A stretch of 64,000 bases of DNA from the NCBI RefSeq assembly GCF_005869225.1, contig NZ_SWFP01000002.1, positions 310,001-374,000 on the forward strand. The letters are read 5' to 3'. This DNA is from Dyadobacter bucti (GTDB taxonomy: Bacteria > Bacteroidota > Bacteroidia > Cytophagales > Spirosomataceae). A program made the translations under genes and the position numbers. The notes under the pieces were generated by a model. It was not told the origin of the DNA and ran no database searches. It saw only the letters and a list, made by a program, of their open reading frames with translations. Position 1 is the stretch's first letter. Every line of letters starts with the position of its first letter. This document shows, one piece after another, positions 34,983-45,300 of the stretch.

Positions 34983-35021
34983 TGTGTGGTCATGTATGGT
35001 CATGTGTGGTCATGTGTGGTC
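34983..35021. repeat. four-unit 10-bp tandem repeat (GGTCATGTGT type)
   Basis: About four copies of a TGTGTGGTCA-type 10-bp unit with one T-to-A change. Its core GGTCATGTGT is the reverse complement of ACACATGACC in the neighbouring 40-bp array, so transcripts could fold back across the gap. Confidence 0.85.
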
Positions 35022-35040
35022 GGGACAATAAATGACTACA

Positions 35041-35190
35041 AATGACTAAAAATGACAACACATGACCACCCTTGACAATCAATGACTAAAAATGACAATA
35101 CATGACCACTCTTGACAATCAATGACTAAAAATGACAATACATGACCACTCTTGACAATCAGTGACTAAAAATGACAATACCTGACTAAA
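35041..35190. repeat. 40-bp tandem repeat, three full copies plus a partial one
   Basis: Units at 35041-35080, 35081-35120 and 35121-35160, then a diverging partial copy to ~35190. Each unit starts AATGACTAAAAATGACAA and contains CATGACCAC. The second and third copies are identical; the first differs at two sites. Four or five TGAC motifs recur within each unit. The array fills the gap before the rubredoxin-domain gene (start 35229). Confidence 0.95.
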
Positions 35191-35228
35191 ACGACTACTC
35201 TTAACCAGTGTAACAAAATCTCACTCCC

Positions 35229-36683
35229 ATGAGAGACTATTATAACATCAAAATCAACCTTCCGGGCGGGATTGCCTCCCCGGGATATTTACGGGATGTG
35301 CTGACGCGGGCCTGGAATGCGAATGTGCGGCAGGCGCGTTTCGGTTCCCGGCAGCAGCTGCTTTTTACGGTTCATTATGAGATGATGCGTTTTCTTGAGA
35401 AAGATCTTAAAGACGCAAACATTGACTATGAGATCAATACGGCACGTTTTCCCAACATTATCAGCTCTTATTGCGGAGAGGACGTTTTCAGGACGGGGCA
35501 GTGGCTGGTGGCCAACGAGTACCATACCGTACTCGACAGCTTCGATTACAAACCGCTTCTGAAAGTCAATATTTCGGATTCGAATCAGAGCTTCACCCCT
35601 TTTTTCACCGGGAACCTTAATTTTATCAGCTCCCCGGAACCGCATTTCTGGTACTTATATGTCCGGCAGAAGCAGAGTAATTCGGTCTTTAAATGGAGAG
35701 ACCTGATTTATTCGCACGAAACCGGGCGGCTGGCAAAGGTGATAGAAGCATGCATGCTGTCGGAAGACGGTATCGGAGAAGAAGCCTTGTACCAGATGGT
35801 GCGGGAAAAGATCAGCTACATTTCCGAGCCTGCCGCTTCGGACCTGGACCTGCCGTCGTTTTCCCTGCCCTACTATGAAGGATTTAACCGGTACGAGTCC
35901 AGAACCTGGCTTGGTCTTTACCGCCGAGACGAACAGTTCCCGATCGAACTGCTGCTGGATATTTGTAACCTTTGCATGAAAAGCCGCATAGGCGAAATAT
36001 GCATTACACCCTGGAAATCGCTGATCATCAAGGGAATTGAAGACAATTACAGAACCGAATGGAGTAACATCCTGGGGAAACACAACATCAATGTCCGGCA
36101 TGCCGCCAATGAACTGGCCTGGCAGACTGAGGATCACACCGACGACGGCACGATCCTCAAAAAGGATCTGATCCGGTATATTGAAAAACACGATACGCGT
36201 ACATTCGGGCTTTGTTTCGGCATCCAGACCCGGGAAAAATCCGAGGTATTCGGATCCATTCTCATAAAAAAGCGCCCATTGATACGCATCGGCCAGCTCG
36301 CATTGTTCAGCCTTTACGATCTGTATTTTACTGAAAACTTCAACCCTAACAGCCGCACGCAGATACTTTTTGAAAAAGGCCTGTTTAAAATTCACCTGCC
36401 CGTGCAGCTGGAACGCCTGTGCAGGAGATTTAACAACCGCCGCATCTGGGAAAATGAAGAAATGCACAAGCCTGATCCCGAAGAACTTAAATCCGAGGTT
36501 CACGATTTACCCGCTGTACATCAGTGCCCGCATTGTTTTACGGTTTACGATCCGCAATTCGGGGATTTGCTTCATAACATTCTGGCAGGAACACCTTTCA
36601 GCGAATTGCCCGATGACTACACCTGCTCAACCTGTGATGCAGAAAAAATTGAAATGACAGAGATGATCGCGGTGTATCAATAG
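35229..36683 (+). CDS. rubredoxin-tailed protein with nitrite/sulfite-reductase-like N-terminal region
   Basis: A 484-residue protein. The C-terminal ~55 residues are a rubredoxin: C433-x2-C436 (QCPHCFTVYDPQFGD) and C466-x2-C469 (YTCSTCDAEK) with the usual spacing, binding one Fe. The N-terminal part (residues ~1-130: YYNIKINLPGGIASPGYLRD, ARFGSRQQLLFTV) resembles the ferredoxin-like half domain of nitrite/sulfite reductases. I see no sirohaem/[4Fe-4S] cysteine quartet (only scattered SSYCGED and LLDICNLCMKS), so it is unlikely to be a reductase. It closes the plus-strand nitrate unit and may pass electrons to or from the nitrate/nitrite enzymes. Annotation beyond the rubredoxin is inference. 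Confidence 0.75.
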   Translation: MRDYYNIKINLPGGIASPGYLRDVLTRAWNANVRQARFGSRQQLLFTVHYEMMRFLEKDLKDANIDYEINTARFPNIISSYCGEDVFRTGQWLVANEYHTVLDSFDYKPLLKVNISDSNQSFTPFFTGNLNFISSPEPHFWYLYVRQKQSNSVFKWRDLIYSHETGRLAKVIEACMLSEDGIGEEALYQMVREKISYISEPAASDLDLPSFSLPYYEGFNRYESRTWLGLYRRDEQFPIELLLDICNLCMKSRIGEICITPWKSLIIKGIEDNYRTEWSNILGKHNINVRHAANELAWQTEDHTDDGTILKKDLIRYIEKHDTRTFGLCFGIQTREKSEVFGSILIKKRPLIRIGQLALFSLYDLYFTENFNPNSRTQILFEKGLFKIHLPVQLERLCRRFNNRRIWENEEMHKPDPEELKSEVHDLPAVHQCPHCFTVYDPQFGDLLHNILAGTPFSELPDDYTCSTCDAEKIEMTEMIAVYQ

Positions 36684-36686
36684 ATT

Positions 36687-38930
36687 CTATTTTTTAAAAA
36701 ACCTCGCCGGTTTCGAAAATCTCCCGGCTGAATTTTTTAATGTGAGCACGTAAAATCCGGACTGCAATAAGGAGACATCGAGCGCATACTTCCGCTTGTC
36801 ACTTCGGAAATGGACGGCGTTGACCTGTGTCAGATTGCCTTTAACATTATACAAAAGGACCTGTCCTTTTCCGGAAAAAGCATTGGATATTTCAAAAGTC
36901 AGCTCCTCGCCGACAGGGTTAGGCGAGATCACGGCTTCATTTTCTTCAAAAACACCGCAAACCTTGTGCCCGATCTTGGAGTACTGTTTTTTTCCGTCGG
37001 TATCAACTTCTACAATCCTGAAAAAAGAACCGGTTTCGTAGGAGGTGTCTACATATCCATATTTGTTTATGACTGTACTTTCTCCGGCCGCATCTATAGA
37101 AGCCAGCATTTTCCATGTAGCTGCATCATCACTTTTCTGGATTTCAAAATGGCGGGCGTTTACCTCTTCGGACGTTTCCCAGGATAGTCTCGTAAAATTC
37201 CCTTCACAACCTAGCTTAAAGGAGACGAATTTAACAGGTAGCGAAGTCTCCGCCTTTGATATGGAATTGTTTTTAGAAATCAGCCATTTTTCGGGATCAA
37301 GAATGACAGTGTCTGCGGTGAATCGGATATTGTCGGTAAATATCTGCCCGCTGGAAATGTGGTCAGCCACCACCAGTTTTCCCTGGCCCGTTTGGGTATT
37401 TCTGAAAAGTACCGGCACCGGCAATCTGAAGAAACCCACTGAAGGATGACTCGTCGTCTGATTTAATCTGAATTCGACGGCATTTCCTTCCTGATACCAT
37501 TCCAGCTGATAAGACGGGTACCCCTGCCCCGTAAACCATTGATCGAAAAAATAACCCAGATTTTTTCCGCTCACAGTTTCCAGGTGACTTTTCAGATCAC
37601 CTGTTGTAGCAAAGCCGTAGGACAACAGAGGATCATCAAGGTAATTTTTTAAAGCTGTAAAAAACACTGCATCTCCCAAAATCCAGCGCAACATGTGCAA
37701 TAGAGAAGAACCTTTTACATAACTGAGGCGATGGTCAAAAATCCGGTTTACGTTATTGATATCATCCACCCAGACCGAGCCGCCGGGTTCAGAGGTCACC
37801 ACATCAATGGCTGCCGCCCGGTTGGACAAGATCATCTGCGGATATTTGCTGTCGGCATGCAGACTCACCAGATACGTAGCAAAACCTTCATTCAGCCAGA
37901 TGTCCTGCCAGGTTCCGCAGGTAACCTTGTCGCCGAACCACTGATGTGCCAGTTCGTGCGCGATCAAGTTTTCTCCCATGTTATACATGAAAGAGCAGGT
38001 CTGATGTTCCATTCCGCCACCCCAGCCGACTTGTACGTGACCGTACTTTTCACTTTTGAAAGGATAATCTCCGAAAAGGCCACTGAACAGCTTCATAGCA
38101 TTCATGGCCGTGTGTGCACCCGCCTGAAATGCGGGCGCACTTTCAGGATAACAGTAGGTTTGCATCGGTACGCTGGTCGCCCCTATTGTAACATTATCAT
38201 TGAACACAACATAGTTAGTCACCGCAAAACTAACGAGATAGCTCGCGATGGGATATCTGTGCTTCCAATGCGTGACCGTTCTTCCGCCGGCAACCGGGAT
38301 TTCACTTTGCAAAATCCCGTTAGCGGCTGCCTTGTAGATGGAAAGGGTATTGATGTAAATATCAATCGAGTCCGCTTTGTCATCGAGGCCATTCTTGCAG
38401 GGCCACCAGTCTTTGCTTCCATAAGGCTCGCTTAATGTCCACATCACCGGAGAAAGCGGCAAAATATCCCCATGAGCGGAAATTTGCAGGGCAGTCGACG
38501 CAGGTACACCCTCATAAAATATGCTCACAGAGTCCACCAAACCCGCTGGTTTGGCTGAGGGAAAATTGATCTGCAATGTATGGTTTGCATGTAAAAAAGT
38601 AAGCGCGCTGCCAGCCTGTTCCACTTTTGCTACCGAAAGGTTACTCGCCAGATCCAGTGCAATGCTGTTGCCCGCCTCCGTCATCTTGAAATGTGCGGTC
38701 ACTTTGCCTTTGATGTACTTGGAAGCCGGATTAACCTCCCATTCCGCCCGGTAATAACCTATATCGAAATTCTCTGAGGCGCTGGTGGCTGATGCAATAC
38801 GATTGGGGTCAAAGCGCTGCTCATGCCGTTTTTGTTCGGCGGATGAAATCTGTAAAACGTCCGGCATAAGGTGTTGCGCCCGAACTGCGCTGGCAATAAT
38901 AATAAGCAGGGATAGCAAAAGTGATCTCAT
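36687..38930 (-). CDS. secreted M1-family aminopeptidase with type IX sorting domain
   Basis: A 747-residue protein with a signal peptide (LLLSLLIIIASAVRAQ). The gluzincin zinc site is HELAHQWFGD with the third ligand in NEGFATY; substrate-binding GGGMEHQTCS replaces the common GAMEN. After the peptidase domain (to ~540), an Ig/fibronectin-like region follows, then a T9SS type A sorting domain (~665-747: ISPNPVGEELTFEI, LQSGFYVLTLKN). It should be exported by the Sec system, then secreted or surface-attached by the type IX system. Confidence 0.94.
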   Translation of the reverse strand: MRSLLLSLLIIIASAVRAQHLMPDVLQISSAEQKRHEQRFDPNRIASATSASENFDIGYYRAEWEVNPASKYIKGKVTAHFKMTEAGNSIALDLASNLSVAKVEQAGSALTFLHANHTLQINFPSAKPAGLVDSVSIFYEGVPASTALQISAHGDILPLSPVMWTLSEPYGSKDWWPCKNGLDDKADSIDIYINTLSIYKAAANGILQSEIPVAGGRTVTHWKHRYPIASYLVSFAVTNYVVFNDNVTIGATSVPMQTYCYPESAPAFQAGAHTAMNAMKLFSGLFGDYPFKSEKYGHVQVGWGGGMEHQTCSFMYNMGENLIAHELAHQWFGDKVTCGTWQDIWLNEGFATYLVSLHADSKYPQMILSNRAAAIDVVTSEPGGSVWVDDINNVNRIFDHRLSYVKGSSLLHMLRWILGDAVFFTALKNYLDDPLLSYGFATTGDLKSHLETVSGKNLGYFFDQWFTGQGYPSYQLEWYQEGNAVEFRLNQTTSHPSVGFFRLPVPVLFRNTQTGQGKLVVADHISSGQIFTDNIRFTADTVILDPEKWLISKNNSISKAETSLPVKFVSFKLGCEGNFTRLSWETSEEVNARHFEIQKSDDAATWKMLASIDAAGESTVINKYGYVDTSYETGSFFRIVEVDTDGKKQYSKIGHKVCGVFEENEAVISPNPVGEELTFEISNAFSGKGQVLLYNVKGNLTQVNAVHFRSDKRKYALDVSLLQSGFYVLTLKNSAGRFSKPARFFKK

Positions 38931-39024
38931 AGTGGCGTGTTTTTAGCGGACAAGCTATGCAACCAAAAACAGGATCACCAACGGAATGTGCGAGCGGCTG
39001 GCGGGAATGTGCTGCCGGTAAACA

Positions 39025-39056
39025 AAAATGCCTGTCCGGTATGGGACAGGCATTTT
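39025..39056. terminator. strong bidirectional hairpin terminator
   Basis: A 13-bp perfect stem, AAAATGCCTGTCC (39025-39037) and GGACAGGCATTTT (39044-39056), with a 6-nt loop, A-rich on one side and T-rich on the other. It follows the minus-strand Thr/Pro-rich gene (ends 39094) and would separate it from the M1 peptidase gene. Confidence 0.88.
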
Positions 39057-39093
39057 GCATAGCGTGATATTCCGATTTAACTTATCGCTTCCG

Positions 39094-39501
39094 TTATTTT
39101 CTCGGTGGCACTGCTGGTGACGCACCAGGGTTAGTGGATGGCGTCGAAGTGCCTCCCGGAGTTGTTGACGGCTGCGTGGTACTTCCCGGAGTTGACGATG
39201 GTTGCGTATTTCCGGGTAATGTGGACGGCTGGGTAGTACTTGGTACCGTGTTGCCTGGCACCGTTGCCGGTTGCGTGGTGGAATTAGGGAGTGTCGAAGA
39301 CGGTTGTGTCGGGGTAACCGAAGGCGTAGTGGTACCTGGCTGCGCAGATGTATCGGGCTGTGTGGTTGCCGGCACACTACTTGGCTCCGTAACTGTTCCC
39401 GGCGGTATCGTCGGCTTCGAAGACGGTGTGGTTACCTGACTGAATGCTACGGACGATGCCATCAATCCTAATGCGATCAAACTTAATTTTAAGGTTTTCA
39501 T
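39094..39501 (-). CDS. secreted Thr/Pro/Ser-rich low-complexity protein
   Basis: A 135-residue protein from the ATG at 39501. A clear signal peptide (KLSLIALGLMASSVAFSQ) is followed by ~110 residues made almost only of Thr, Pro, Ser, Gly and Gln, in repeats such as TTQPST and PGNTQPSS, ending PPRK. It has no folded domain, so it is probably an extended secreted or periplasmic polypeptide and a possible O-glycosylation substrate (Bacteroidota O-glycosylate D-S/T-hydrophobic sites, but none stand out). It is terminated by the hairpin at 39025. Confidence 0.7.
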   Translation of the reverse strand: MKTLKLSLIALGLMASSVAFSQVTTPSSKPTIPPGTVTEPSSVPATTQPDTSAQPGTTTPSVTPTQPSSTLPNSTTQPATVPGNTVPSTTQPSTLPGNTQPSSTPGSTTQPSTTPGGTSTPSTNPGASPAVPPRK

Positions 39502-39762
39502 AATCAATCTATTTTTTTTAATTATTTCTAAATTATTTATAACATAATCATGACAAGAGTTTTAAATAATCATACCAACGACGCAATTCCCCCGTGAACC
39601 GCCCAAAAACACAGATTTATTGGGTAATGTTGTATGGATTTTGACCTGACTTTGATTATTTATTTACCCAAATGTCCCGAATCCCCCCTCTAAAAGGCAT
39701 TTATACACACGTCTTTTTTACCACCAATGATGGAGATTTGTATAAACCAAACCTTGAAAACC

Positions 39763-40491
39763 ATGGATCAGGCAAATCACACGGTAGTGTCGCGGGAGGA
39801 ATGGATAGCCGAACGCAAAAAACTCCTCAAAAAAGAAAAAGAAATGACCCGTCTCCACGACGAGCTCAGCCGGCAGCGACGTGCACTTCCCTGGGTCAAA
39901 GTGGAAAAGGACTACAAATTCGCAGGAACAGAAGGCGAATTGTCGCTTTCTGACCTTTTCGACGGGCGCAGCCAGCTGATCATCTATCATTTTATGTTTG
40001 CTCCCGGCTGGGAAGAGGGCTGCCCGGGCTGCTCGTTCCTGGCCGATCACATCGACGGGGCCAATCTGCACCTTGCACCACATGATGTATCCGTAGTCGT
40101 AGTTTCCAGGGCACCGCTTCCTGAAATACTGCCTTTTAAAAAGCGTATGGAATGGAAGTTCAGATGGGTTTCCTCATTCGGCAGCGATTTCAATTACGAT
40201 TACCATGTATCGTTCACCGACGAGCAGGTAGCAAACAAAGAGGTTTATTATAACTATGAAATGCAAGATTCTGGACAGGAATCCCCCGGTACCAGTGTTT
40301 TTTACCAAGACGGGCAGGGCACTATTTTTCATACCTATTCCACCTATGCGCGGGGCGGCGATATCCTGCTGGGTGCTAACAACTATCTGGATCTTACGCC
40401 CAAGGGACGGAACGAAAGTGAAGGCATGGACTGGCTGCGTCACCACGACAAGTATGACAATGCCCAGAACAATCCATCCTGCTGCCACTAG
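39763..40491 (+). CDS. DUF899 thioredoxin-like protein
   Basis: A 242-residue protein from the ATG at 39763 (MDQANHTVVSREEWIAERKK). The DUF899 pattern is clear: LLKKEKEMTRLHDELSRQRR, LPWVKVEKDYKF, MFAPGWEEGCPGCSFLAD, then VSRAPLPEILPFKKRM and YARGGDILLGANNYLDL. The C-P-G-C pair sits where thioredoxins have C-x-x-C, and the fold is thioredoxin-like. The biochemical role of the family is not established. Two Cys near the C-terminus (NPSCCH) are unusual. Confidence 0.9.
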   Translation: MDQANHTVVSREEWIAERKKLLKKEKEMTRLHDELSRQRRALPWVKVEKDYKFAGTEGELSLSDLFDGRSQLIIYHFMFAPGWEEGCPGCSFLADHIDGANLHLAPHDVSVVVVSRAPLPEILPFKKRMEWKFRWVSSFGSDFNYDYHVSFTDEQVANKEVYYNYEMQDSGQESPGTSVFYQDGQGTIFHTYSTYARGGDILLGANNYLDLTPKGRNESEGMDWLRHHDKYDNAQNNPSCCH

Positions 40492-40648
40492 CAATGAATT
40501 GAGAAAAAATTTGGCAGATATCCTTATTCTGTGTTCTAATATTTTGTTTAAAAGAATTTTGCTTTTTTATTATTTGCGACATAGGGAAAAATAGTACATG
40601 ATTGTCTGGGTGGTGTATTGTAAACAAGCACTTTTGAAAACCACCCAA

Positions 40649-41300
40649 ATGACTGCTTTTCCGCTGAATGACTTCAATGAAAATTTGCCTGGGCCTCTGG
40701 CTGAAACCGATGCGGATCTCCCGGTGGAAACCATAGTTACAGACGACGAACGCCTTCTGAGAAGCCAGTTTGACCTCAATCCGGAAAAAGGTTTCGAGCT
40801 GCTTTTCAGGAGGTATTATGTCAACCTCTGTAACCACGCGATCCGGTTTGTGCACTCCCGGGAAGTGGCGGAAGATATCGTTTCAGAAATATTCACGGTT
40901 TTCTGGCAAAATGAGACCTACCTGCAGGTCAATACATCTTTCAGGGCTTACCTCTACAAGTCGGTCCGTCACCGGGCTTACAATTACCTGAAACGGCAGA
41001 TGAAATACACGTATTCCGCCGAGGACAGCGTGCAGCCATCCGATAGCCTCAACCCCCGACGAAGCCCTTCAGTACACCGAATTACACCAGAAGATAGAGA
41101 ACATCATCGGTCACCTGCCGCCCCAGTGCCGCCGTGCTTACCTGCTGAAACGGGTTGAAGGGAAGAAATACGACGAAATAGCGCAGGAACTGAAGATCAG
41201 CGCCAAAGCCGTAGAAGCCCTGGTCAGCAGGGCACTCACACGCCTTCGCAAAGAGCTGGCCACGCATTGGGTCCTCTTTATTTGTTTGCTCTTCAACTAG
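40649..41300 (+). pseudogene. ECF sigma-70 factor with an apparent +1 frameshift
   Basis: Region 2 is intact in the first frame (ATG at 40649; FELLFRRYYVNLCNHAIRF, AEDIVSEIFTVFWQN). The frame then reads into NPRRSPSVHR and stops at 41158. Removing one C from the run of five at 41053-41057 restores the family: DEALQYTELHQKIENII, LPPQCRRAYLLKRVEGKKYD, EIAQELKISAKAVEALVSRA, ending at 41300. The restored 216-residue protein is a SusCD-type ECF sigma factor with its -35-binding helix-turn-helix. It is followed by FecR and SusC/SusD. The shift is either a true mutation, an assembly error in a homopolymer, or programmed frameshifting; the first two are likelier. Confidence 0.88.
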
Positions 41301-41347
41301 TCGCCCCGGAACCGCAATTCCTTTTTTACTTCCGCTATATCCAAATC

Positions 41348-42343
41348 ATGAAGGAATCACTCGTTAAAACACTTTTGTTTGACTTTTTCGACGGCAAAAC
41401 CACGTCTATTCAGCGCAAACTGATTGAAGAATGGCTTTCTGACCCGAGTAATCAGGAAACATACTATCGCTATCTCGACGAATGGGAAAGCGCGCATCCG
41501 CAGTTCTCACCGGACCAGGACAAAGCCATGCGGAATTTCCAGACCATTGTGACCGGACAAAATCCGGATAAATTGTCTGTCTCAGGCGGAAATACATCTG
41601 CCGGCTATTTCGGGATCAATACCTGGCTCAGGCTTGCTGCCGCTGCAAGTGTCGTGCTGGTCAGTTTCCTGCTTTTCAGAAAGCAGATCATGTACAAATC
41701 CCTGCAGTCGGTAATGGGAAAAACAGTTTCCTACCAGCTTTCGGAGGGGACGCGGGTCGTGCTGAATTCCAATTCCACCTTGCTGGTACCCAGGTTTGGC
41801 TTTGGAAACAGTACCCGGGAAGTCTTTCTGGATGGTGAAGCTGAATTCAAAGTGACGCATACTGACCACAATGACCGGTTTGTTGTTAAAATGGATGATG
41901 GCTACGAAATTGAAGTGCTGGGAACTGAATTTGTGGCATTTTCGAGGGAACGCGGAAAACGTGTTTTCCTGAAGCAGGGCAAAGTCAAACTCAAACTCCC
42001 CGAAGGCAAACAATTGTACATGAAGCCGGGAAACCTGTTTGTCTCCGACCGCAACGGAACATTCAAGGTCAGCGAACCCAAAGACTCCCGCCCCTACGTA
42101 GCCTGGAAAGAGCAGACTTTTTACTTTGACAATACCTTACTGTCGGACGTGGCAGTACAGATCCGTGAGCAGTTTGACGTCGAAATACGTATACCCGATA
42201 CGTTACTGGCCAGCCGGCGCATTGCGGGCATTTACAAAGCACATCAGGCCGACGATTTATTGCAGATCCTGTCGGAGTTAATGCAAATAGAGATCACACA
42301 GAAAGAGGACTATATCGAACTGTCTACCCCAAAACTTCCCTAA
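41348..42343 (+). CDS. FecR-family anti-sigma factor
   Basis: A 331-residue protein from the ATG at 41348. The cytoplasmic N-terminal part (IQRKLIEEWLSDPSNQETYY, LDEWESAHPQF) binds the sigma factor. One helix (~97-113: LRLAAAASVVLVSFLLF) crosses the membrane, followed by the FecR domain (SVMGKTVSYQLSEGTRVVLN, DGEAEFKVTH) and a C-terminal DUF4974-type region. It relays a signal from the STN domain of the SusC transporter encoded 1 bp downstream. Its sigma-factor partner carries the apparent frameshift. Confidence 0.93.
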   Translation: MKESLVKTLLFDFFDGKTTSIQRKLIEEWLSDPSNQETYYRYLDEWESAHPQFSPDQDKAMRNFQTIVTGQNPDKLSVSGGNTSAGYFGINTWLRLAAAASVVLVSFLLFRKQIMYKSLQSVMGKTVSYQLSEGTRVVLNSNSTLLVPRFGFGNSTREVFLDGEAEFKVTHTDHNDRFVVKMDDGYEIEVLGTEFVAFSRERGKRVFLKQGKVKLKLPEGKQLYMKPGNLFVSDRNGTFKVSEPKDSRPYVAWKEQTFYFDNTLLSDVAVQIREQFDVEIRIPDTLLASRRIAGIYKAHQADDLLQILSELMQIEITQKEDYIELSTPKLP

Positions 42344-42344
42344 T

Positions 42345-45300
42345 ATGTCAGACCAATTACTAAAGAAAACAGGGTTGATGCTTATGATGGCCTTGCTCAG
42401 CCAGGCGGGCACAGCGCAGCATGTTGCTTTTGTGCACCAGCCTGTCCCCCAGCAGCCGGCCCGGCATGCTTATCCGGAAACCCAGAAACTGAAAGATGTA
42501 CTTATTGAACTGGGGAGAAAATATCAGGTCAATATCGTATTTGAAGAATCCACGGTACAGGGTATTTCCATTGTACCGGTACCCGAAAAAACAAACGGAA
42601 AACTTGAAAAAAGGCTGGAAACATTGCTCACGCCCAATAACCTTGAGTTTAAAAGATCCGGACATGGTACTTACCTGATCATCAGAAAGCACCATGGAAA
42701 AGCTACAGCCGAGGAGAGCCGCGCAAGCAGCAGCATCCGCGAAGAAGCACCGCTCATGACACCCCCCGCGCCTGCCGAAGAAAAACCTATGGCAGCAAGA
42801 CAGATCATTGCGATTCCTGTCAAAGGCCGCGTGCTGGATTCGAAAGGTGATGGTTTACCGGGTGTCAGTATTGTTGTGAAAGGTACCGCGAAAGGGGTTA
42901 CCTCGGACGTTTCAGGAAATTACCAGGTTAACCTCGACGATGAGTCCGCCGTTCTGATATTCAGTTTTGTAGGATTTAAAAGCCAGGAAATAGCCGTCGG
43001 AAACCGCTCGACCATTGATGTAGTACTGCTCGAAAACGTGAACGCTCTGGAAGAACTGGTTGTGATCGGATATGGTGAACAATCCAGAAAAGACCTTGTC
43101 GGCTCGGTGGGTGTGGTGGGCCGCAAAAGTTTCGGTGATGTGGGTGTCAGCAATACTTCACAATTGCTGCAGGGAAAAATCGCCGGCGTGCAAGTTGTCA
43201 ACAACAGCGGTGTCCCAGGTGCCGGCGCTCAGATTGTTGTACGCGGAACAGGTTCATTCACAAGCGCTTCTCCGCTTTATGTGATCGACGGAATACAAAG
43301 CGATGCTACCATGTTCAATTCCCTCAGCCCGTATGATATCGAATACATCAGTGTATTGAAAGATGCATCATCCGTAGCGATTTACGGCGCGCAGGGTGCC
43401 AACGGCGTGGTTGTCGTGACTACAAGACTTCCCAAATCCGGCAAACCCAGGGTTACCTACAACGGATATGTGGGATTTTCAAAACCCTGGAAACAGTTTG
43501 ATATGCTCAATGCGCAGCAATATACCGACCTCGTCAAAGAATGGTATACCAATTACGGTCAGCCCCTGCCGCCCCGCCTGGCAACTCCCGAAGCAAATAT
43601 TACCAAAACGGACTGGCAGAAAGAGATGTTCAGAACCGCAAAAATCACCGAACACCATATCAATATCGGCGGCGGGACGGAGCACGTCAATTACAGTTTT
43701 TCAACCGGTTATACCAAACAGGAAAGCCAGGTGGTGGACATGAATTTCACCCGCGCCAACTTCCGTTTCAATATTGAAGAATACATTGGCAAAAGGATCA
43801 GGCTCGGCCAGCAGCTGAACATCAGGTACCAGGTAACAGACGGACAGACCGCCAACATTCTGAACGGTCTGCGTATGCCACCCTATATTTCCGTGCTCGA
43901 CCCGGGCAATTTGCTTGGCGGATATGGTATCGCGACCAGCGCCCAGGACGGCAACGATTCACAGAACCCGCTGATCGTGCCTAATTTGTACGATACCAAA
44001 AACCGTAATCTGAATAACTATCTGCAGCTTTTCGGCGAAATAGACATTCTGGACGGTTTGAAATTCCGTTCACAGTTCGGGGGCACTTACAATTTCAATC
44101 AGAACTATTCCTACAACCCAACCTACGCAGGCAATCAGCTCATCACCCAAAGCCAGATCTCAGAAGGTTATGGGTTCAGCCTGAGTTACATTCTTGAAAA
44201 CTATTTTACTTACAACAAACAGCTGAAAGACCATAGCTTCGGCCTCACTGCGGGCAATTCTTATCGTGACGGTTATTTATCGAGATCGGTTAACCTCGTG
44301 GGCAGCAACTTTGCCAATGAAGAAATCCACCAGATCGGCGTTGCCAAGACCGTCAATTTCAGCTCTGGTGCAGCTAATTCCAATTCGAGGTTTATATCCT
44401 ACTTCGCGCGTGTCAATTATAGTTACAAAGACAAATACATCCTGACCCTGACCGGCCGCCGAGATGCAACCTCAATTTTCAGCAAAGACAACCGGGTAGG
44501 TTATTTCCCCTCCGCAGGTTTGGGATGGCGGTTATCACAGGAAAAGTTCATGAAGAATATCCCTTTTATCTCCGATCTGAAATTGCGCACCAGCTGGGGC
44601 AAAACAGGAAACTCGAACATTGCAGGTTTCTCCTATCAGTCGACCGTGTGGACGGGCTCCGGTAACAGTGTAACCTATCCGCTCGGACCGAACGAAACAC
44701 TCGTAAACGGTGCTACCATAGCCATTCCGTCCACCCCCAATTTGAAATGGGAAGAAACTTCGACATTGGACGTCGGACTGGACGCCACGTTTTTTAATAA
44801 CCAATTCAACCTCAGCGCAGGCTATTACAACCGGAAGAACAAGGACCTCCTGGTAAATGTACCGGTAGCGTTGTCAACAGGTTTCGGAGGTGTGGCCGGA
44901 GCGGAAAGCAGTCAGCTCATCAATGCGGCCTCGGCTTTCAACAAAGGTTTTGAACTGACACTTGGCTACAATGGCAAAGCCAAAGACCTCACGTACAGCA
45001 TCAATGTGAACGGGGCATACAACAAAAACCAGGTAACTTCTCTGGGAACCCAGGGAGCTGTCCCGATCATCGACGGTGCGTTTTATTCAGTACCCGCCAT
45101 GTCGCGGACGGAGGTCGGACATCCGATAGGTTCCTTCTACGGATATGAATATGACCACGTTGCGATTGACAATGCGGATGTTGAGAAATACAACGCCATA
45201 GCTCGCCAGGTAACGGGCGATCCCGGCGCGGTATACCAGGACGGACTGCTTCCCGGCGACAGGATATTCAAGGATTTGGACGGTGACGGAAAAGTTACGC

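Noticed and set aside
35041-35190. Possible CRISPR array
   Set aside because: The 40-bp units follow one another directly without unique spacers and no cas gene is in the window; it is a simple tandem repeat.
35655-36503. 282-residue minus-strand ORF opposite the rubredoxin-tailed gene
   Set aside because: The plus strand holds a protein with canonical rubredoxin cysteines and a good operon context; the antisense frame has no domain.
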